Shown here: piece by piece, positions 14,356 through 17,033 of the stretch | Layout: the number at the start of each line of letters is the position of its first letter | Numbering within the stretch: the first letter of the stretch is position 1 | Source: CAYXWM01 sp964468805 | GTDB taxonomy: Bacteria > Bacillota > Clostridia > Lachnospirales > WRBF01 | Direction of reading: 5' to 3' | Length of the DNA stretch: 17,033 bases | Assembly (NCBI GenBank): GCA_964468805.1 | Contig: CAYXWM010000051.1 | Location: 1-17,033 of the forward strand | The notes under the pieces: model-generated | Databases searched by the model: none | What the model was told of the DNA's origin: nothing | What the model saw: only the letters and a program-made list of their open reading frames with translations | Program-made: the position numbers and the translations under genes

Positions 14356-16628
14356 AACTGGATTCCATATGCAATCAAATATATATTGTGGCTTTAAACG
14401 AAGCAAAAATGCAAAATCACGAATACTTGACCCCGGAACATTTTCTTTACTCAGGGTTAATGTTTGACTGCGGCAGGGAGTTAATCGAGAGAAGCGGCGG
14501 TAACATTACCCAAATAAAAGCTGATTTACAAAAATTCTTTGCGGAAAGGATTCCTCAAAATTCCTCAGACAATCCCATAGATTCCTGTCTCTTTGTGCGT
14601 ATGCTGGAAATGGCAACGGCTCAGGCACATTCATCAGGTAAAACCATAGTACATTTCGGCAATATAGTAGCCGCAATTTTCAATATACAGGAATGCTTTG
14701 CAGGATATATTCTCTTGAAAAACGGGGTAAACCGACTGTTGTTTTTAAAAATTGTTTCCCATGAAATGAAACCGGTCACAGAAGAAACTGCCGAAACCGA
14801 AAACAATACTCAAAACAAACCGTCCGATAAAGAATTTCTTCGTTTATATACGGTCAATTATACTGAAAAAGCACAAAAAAACCTACTTGACCCCTTAATA
14901 GGCAGAGAGAATATTTTAAAACGCACAACACAAGTTCTAAGCAGAAGGTTAAAAAACAATCCTATACACATAGGTGACCCCGGTGTGGGCAAAACAGCCA
15001 TAGTTGAAGGTTTGGCACAGCAAATAGTCAAAGGCGAAGTCCCGGAGGATTTATTGGGCTCACAATTATATTATGTGGATATAGGAGCTGTGGTGGCAGG
15101 TACAAAATACAGAGGGGATTTTGAAGAAAGACTGATTAAACTTTTAGAAATCATAGGAAAGGTGAATAAACCTATAGTCTATCTGGACGAAATTCACACC
15201 ATAGTAGGAGCCGGAGCGGTTTCCGGAGGCGGTATGGATGCAACCTCCATAATTAAACCCTATCTTTCCGACGGAAAAATCAAGTTTATCGGCTCCACAA
15301 CTTTTGAAGAATATAAAAAATATTTCGAAAAAGACAGGGCTTTGTCCAGACGTTTCCAACGCATAGACGTTCCGGAGCCATCCGTAGAAGAATGCGTAAA
15401 AATTCTAAAAGGCATAAAACATAAATACGAAAGTTTTCATAACGTTATATATACAGATGAAGTTATAGAATCCGTATGCCAACTGACATCAAAATACATT
15501 CAGGACAGATTCCTGCCGGACAAAGCCATAGACGTTATGGATGAAACCGGTGCCTATGTAAAAACCGAAAATAAAAGCAATTTTACTAGGGTGATTTTAC
15601 AAAAAGATATAGAACGAACCATAGCCCTTATGGCTAAAATCCCGGAAAATACAGTTTCCGTTTCCGAGTTGGACAAATTGTCCACTTTGAAAAACCGAAT
15701 ATCAGAGCAAATTTTCGGGCAAGATGAAGCTGTGACAAAAGTTGTCAACGCAATTAAGGCTTCCCGTTCCGGATTGAACGACACAGAGAAACCGGTGGCA
15801 AGCTTTCTGTTCGTGGGTCCCACGGGAGTGGGAAAAACCGAATTGGCAAGGCAACTGGCGGAGAATTTGGGTATTAAATTGCAACGTTTCGACATGAGCG
15901 AATACCAAGAAAAACACTCCGTAGCTCGATTAATAGGTTCTCCTCCGGGATATGTGGGATATGAAGAAGGCGGTCTTTTAACGGAAGCTATGCGTAAAAA
16001 TCCTCATTCCGTGGTTTTGCTGGACGAAATAGAAAAAGCACACCCGGACATTTATAACGTACTCCTGCAAGTTATGGACTACGGCTTTTTAACCGATAAC
16101 ACAGGTAAAAAAGCCGACTTTCGCAATGCCGTTTTGATTATGACCTCCAACGCGGGAGCCTCTCAGATGAATAAGAGAATAGTGGGATACGAACAAAAAA
16201 CTCATTCTCAACATGCTATAGACAAGGCTGTAGAAAATGCCTTTAGTCCCGAATTTCGAAATCGTTTGGACGAAATAGTTTTGTTTAACAACATAGACAT
16301 TCCCTTGGCAAGAAAAATAGCCGAAAAATGCTTTAACAAACTGGCTAAACGACTGGAGGGCAAAAAAATCATCGTGAAGCCCTCAAAACGTGCCTTGGAT
16401 TATTTGTCCCAACAAGGCTCTTTGGAAATGTACGGTGCCAGGGAAATAGTCCGCATAGTAGAAAAAGAAGTGAAGCAAAAATTGGTTGACGATGTACTCT
16501 TCGGGAAATTATCCCAAGGAGGTACGGCTATTGTTGATTATGTAAACGAAAAAATTACTGTGAAATGCCGCAAAGAAAAAAAAGAACCTGTTAAAGAATC
16601 CCCGGAATGCCTTTTGGCGGAAAATTAA
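14352..16628 (+). CDS. clpA: Clp protease ATP-binding subunit ClpA
   Basis: A 758-residue AAA+ unfoldase that forms a hexamer, takes substrates from ClpS and feeds them to ClpP. It has an N-terminal Clp_N domain (about 1-145), a linker rich in Glu/Thr/Asn, a first ATPase domain (Walker A GDPGVGKT 208-215, Walker B VYLDEIHTI near 276, RALSRRFQ), then a second one (GPTGVGKT 489-496, VVLLDEIEKAHP near 555, SPEFRNRLDEI). There is no ClpB/ClpC-type coiled-coil middle domain, and its size equals ClpA. The ClpP-docking loop reads IVGYEQ (VGY at 611-613) rather than the usual IGL/IGF. ATG 14352 follows GAGGAGG by 7 nt. clpP is not in the window. Confidence 0.95.
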   Translation: MKLDSICNQIYIVALNEAKMQNHEYLTPEHFLYSGLMFDCGRELIERSGGNITQIKADLQKFFAERIPQNSSDNPIDSCLFVRMLEMATAQAHSSGKTIVHFGNIVAAIFNIQECFAGYILLKNGVNRLLFLKIVSHEMKPVTEETAETENNTQNKPSDKEFLRLYTVNYTEKAQKNLLDPLIGRENILKRTTQVLSRRLKNNPIHIGDPGVGKTAIVEGLAQQIVKGEVPEDLLGSQLYYVDIGAVVAGTKYRGDFEERLIKLLEIIGKVNKPIVYLDEIHTIVGAGAVSGGGMDATSIIKPYLSDGKIKFIGSTTFEEYKKYFEKDRALSRRFQRIDVPEPSVEECVKILKGIKHKYESFHNVIYTDEVIESVCQLTSKYIQDRFLPDKAIDVMDETGAYVKTENKSNFTRVILQKDIERTIALMAKIPENTVSVSELDKLSTLKNRISEQIFGQDEAVTKVVNAIKASRSGLNDTEKPVASFLFVGPTGVGKTELARQLAENLGIKLQRFDMSEYQEKHSVARLIGSPPGYVGYEEGGLLTEAMRKNPHSVVLLDEIEKAHPDIYNVLLQVMDYGFLTDNTGKKADFRNAVLIMTSNAGASQMNKRIVGYEQKTHSQHAIDKAVENAFSPEFRNRLDEIVLFNNIDIPLARKIAEKCFNKLAKRLEGKKIIVKPSKRALDYLSQQGSLEMYGAREIVRIVEKEVKQKLVDDVLFGKLSQGGTAIVDYVNEKITVKCRKEKKEPVKESPECLLAEN

Positions 16629-16658
16629 TATACAGTACTGAGTTCTTATGATTATTTT

Positions 16659-16691
16659 AAGGAAGCTCCATAGGAGTTTCTTTAATTTTTT
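16659..16691 (+). terminator. Intrinsic terminator of clpS-clpA
   Basis: AAGGAAGCTCC (16659-16669) pairs with GGAGTTTCTTT (16673-16683) around an ATA loop, 11 bp with two G-T pairs. A T-rich tail TTTAATTTTTT follows (16681-16691). It lies 31 nt after the clpA stop. Confidence 0.85.
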
Positions 16692-16773
16692 AGGACATTT
16701 TGTCGATATGATGTTACAAAATCCGGCATTTTATTATAATTTTTATTTAACTTTATAAAAATAATTAAAAATA

Positions 16774-16802
16774 TTATCACTTAATGAAATTTATGGTATA
16801 AT
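16774..16802 (+). promoter_or_regulatory. Promoter of ppdK
   Basis: TTATCA (16774-16779, 4 of 6) is 17 nt from a perfect TATAAT (16797-16802) that carries an extended -10 (TGG, 16794-16796). The start would be near 16809, leaving a leader of about 195 nt before ppdK. Confidence 0.7.
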
Positions 16803-16808
16803 GAAGTC

Positions 16809-17004
16809 CGTCCGGGTAAAATTAATGATATATCCGTTCCGATTATGGCAATAATTTCAAAAACAGGAAGCGTTAGTTATAGCGTTTGCCAAAGGAATTC
16901 ACGATTCTTTTTTGAAAAGATTTTTGCCGAGATAGGCAAGATACGGCTTTTGCCGGTCGGCCGGTACATTAATTAACCGGAAAAATGTATAGGAGGGTTT
17001 TATA
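16809..17004 (+). promoter_or_regulatory. Structured leader of ppdK, candidate cis-regulatory RNA
   Basis: The region holds a row of possible hairpins: AAGCGTTA-GTTA-TAGCGTTT (16868-16887, two G-T pairs), TCTTTT-TTG-AAAAGA followed by five T (16906-16925, weak terminator-like), TTGCC/GGCAA (16924-16939), CGGC-TTTT-GCCG (16944-16955), and CCGGT/ACCGG (16961-16980). TGGCAA at 16846-16851 can also pair with TTGCCA at 16886-16891, so exclusive folds are possible. It matches no riboswitch or T-box I know. The ppdK ribosome binding site AGGAGGG (16991-16997) is outside these stems. Confidence 0.45.
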
Positions 17005-17033
17005 ATGAGCAATAAATACGTGTATCTGTTTTC
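17005..17033 (+). CDS. ppdK: Pyruvate, phosphate dikinase (5' end only)
   Basis: The first nine codons read MSNKYVYLF and the next codon begins TC, matching the KYVYLFSEG start of pyruvate phosphate dikinase. That enzyme interconverts pyruvate, ATP and phosphate with phosphoenolpyruvate, AMP and pyrophosphate, and is common in anaerobic Clostridia. The ATG follows AGGAGGG with a 7-nt gap, a near-ideal site. Only the extreme N-terminus is in the window, so the call rests on this short but characteristic match and on the strong translation start. Confidence 0.75.

Noticed and set aside
13881..16985. ACCGGAAA shared by the 13691-13889 element and the last hairpin before ppdK as a sign of common origin.
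   Set aside because: The shared piece is only 8 nt and the surroundings differ, so chance cannot be excluded.
16809..17004. A known riboswitch or T-box in the ppdK leader.
   Set aside because: No T-box sequence, and none of the consensus cores I know for common riboswitch classes, could be found.
1..17033. CRISPR arrays, prophage genes, toxin-antitoxin pairs or defence islands.
   Set aside because: No regularly spaced direct repeats and no matching protein families were seen on either strand.

Overview
The window looks like chromosome of a low-GC Gram-positive anaerobe, most likely a member of the Clostridia (Bacillota). The support is the gene families present (AddA rather than RecBCD, a YqeG phosphatase next to aroE, EF-P with a bacillus/clostridium-type lysine loop, ComFB, and the start of pyruvate phosphate dikinase), strong AGGAGG ribosome binding sites, frequent TTG starts, and tRNA genes without an encoded CCA. 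The genus cannot be fixed from the sequence.

Layout. (1) 1-220: the 3' end of an initiator tRNA-fMet, then two intrinsic terminators. (2) 477-2262, plus strand: an AraC-type regulator overlapping an EamA/DMT exporter, probably a self-contained efflux module. (3) 2461-5074, minus strand: recQ followed by a YjbQ/UPF0047 gene, closed by a terminator at 2396-2431. (4) 5219-11764, minus strand: addA, yqeG, aroE, a comFB-like gene, aroQ and efp. From yqeG to aroQ the genes are tightly packed or overlap, with a terminator after efp at 5178-5199. This run combines recombination repair, two shikimate-pathway enzymes, a small ComFB-family protein and a translation factor. (5) 12016-13632, minus strand: a 538-residue protein of unknown function whose C-terminus resembles the pRiA4b ORF-3 family. 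It is bracketed by two large imperfect palindromes (11788-11932 and 13691-13889). (6) 14050-16628, plus strand: clpS and clpA, an N-degron recognition and unfolding pair, behind a good promoter whose predicted transcript starts with a stem-loop. (7) 16774-17033: a promoter, a leader of about 200 nt rich in hairpins, and the first codons of ppdK.

The genes themselves are mostly recognisable housekeeping families. The least explained material is non-coding: the two palindromic elements flanking the unknown gene, the clpS 5' stem-loop, and the ppdK leader with competing GGCAA/TTGCC segments. Other oddities are an addA gene with no addB beside it, a YjbQ protein with Asn where I recall a conserved His, and a palindrome that could hide the aroQ ribosome binding site. 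I saw no CRISPR array, prophage, transposase or recognisable defence system.
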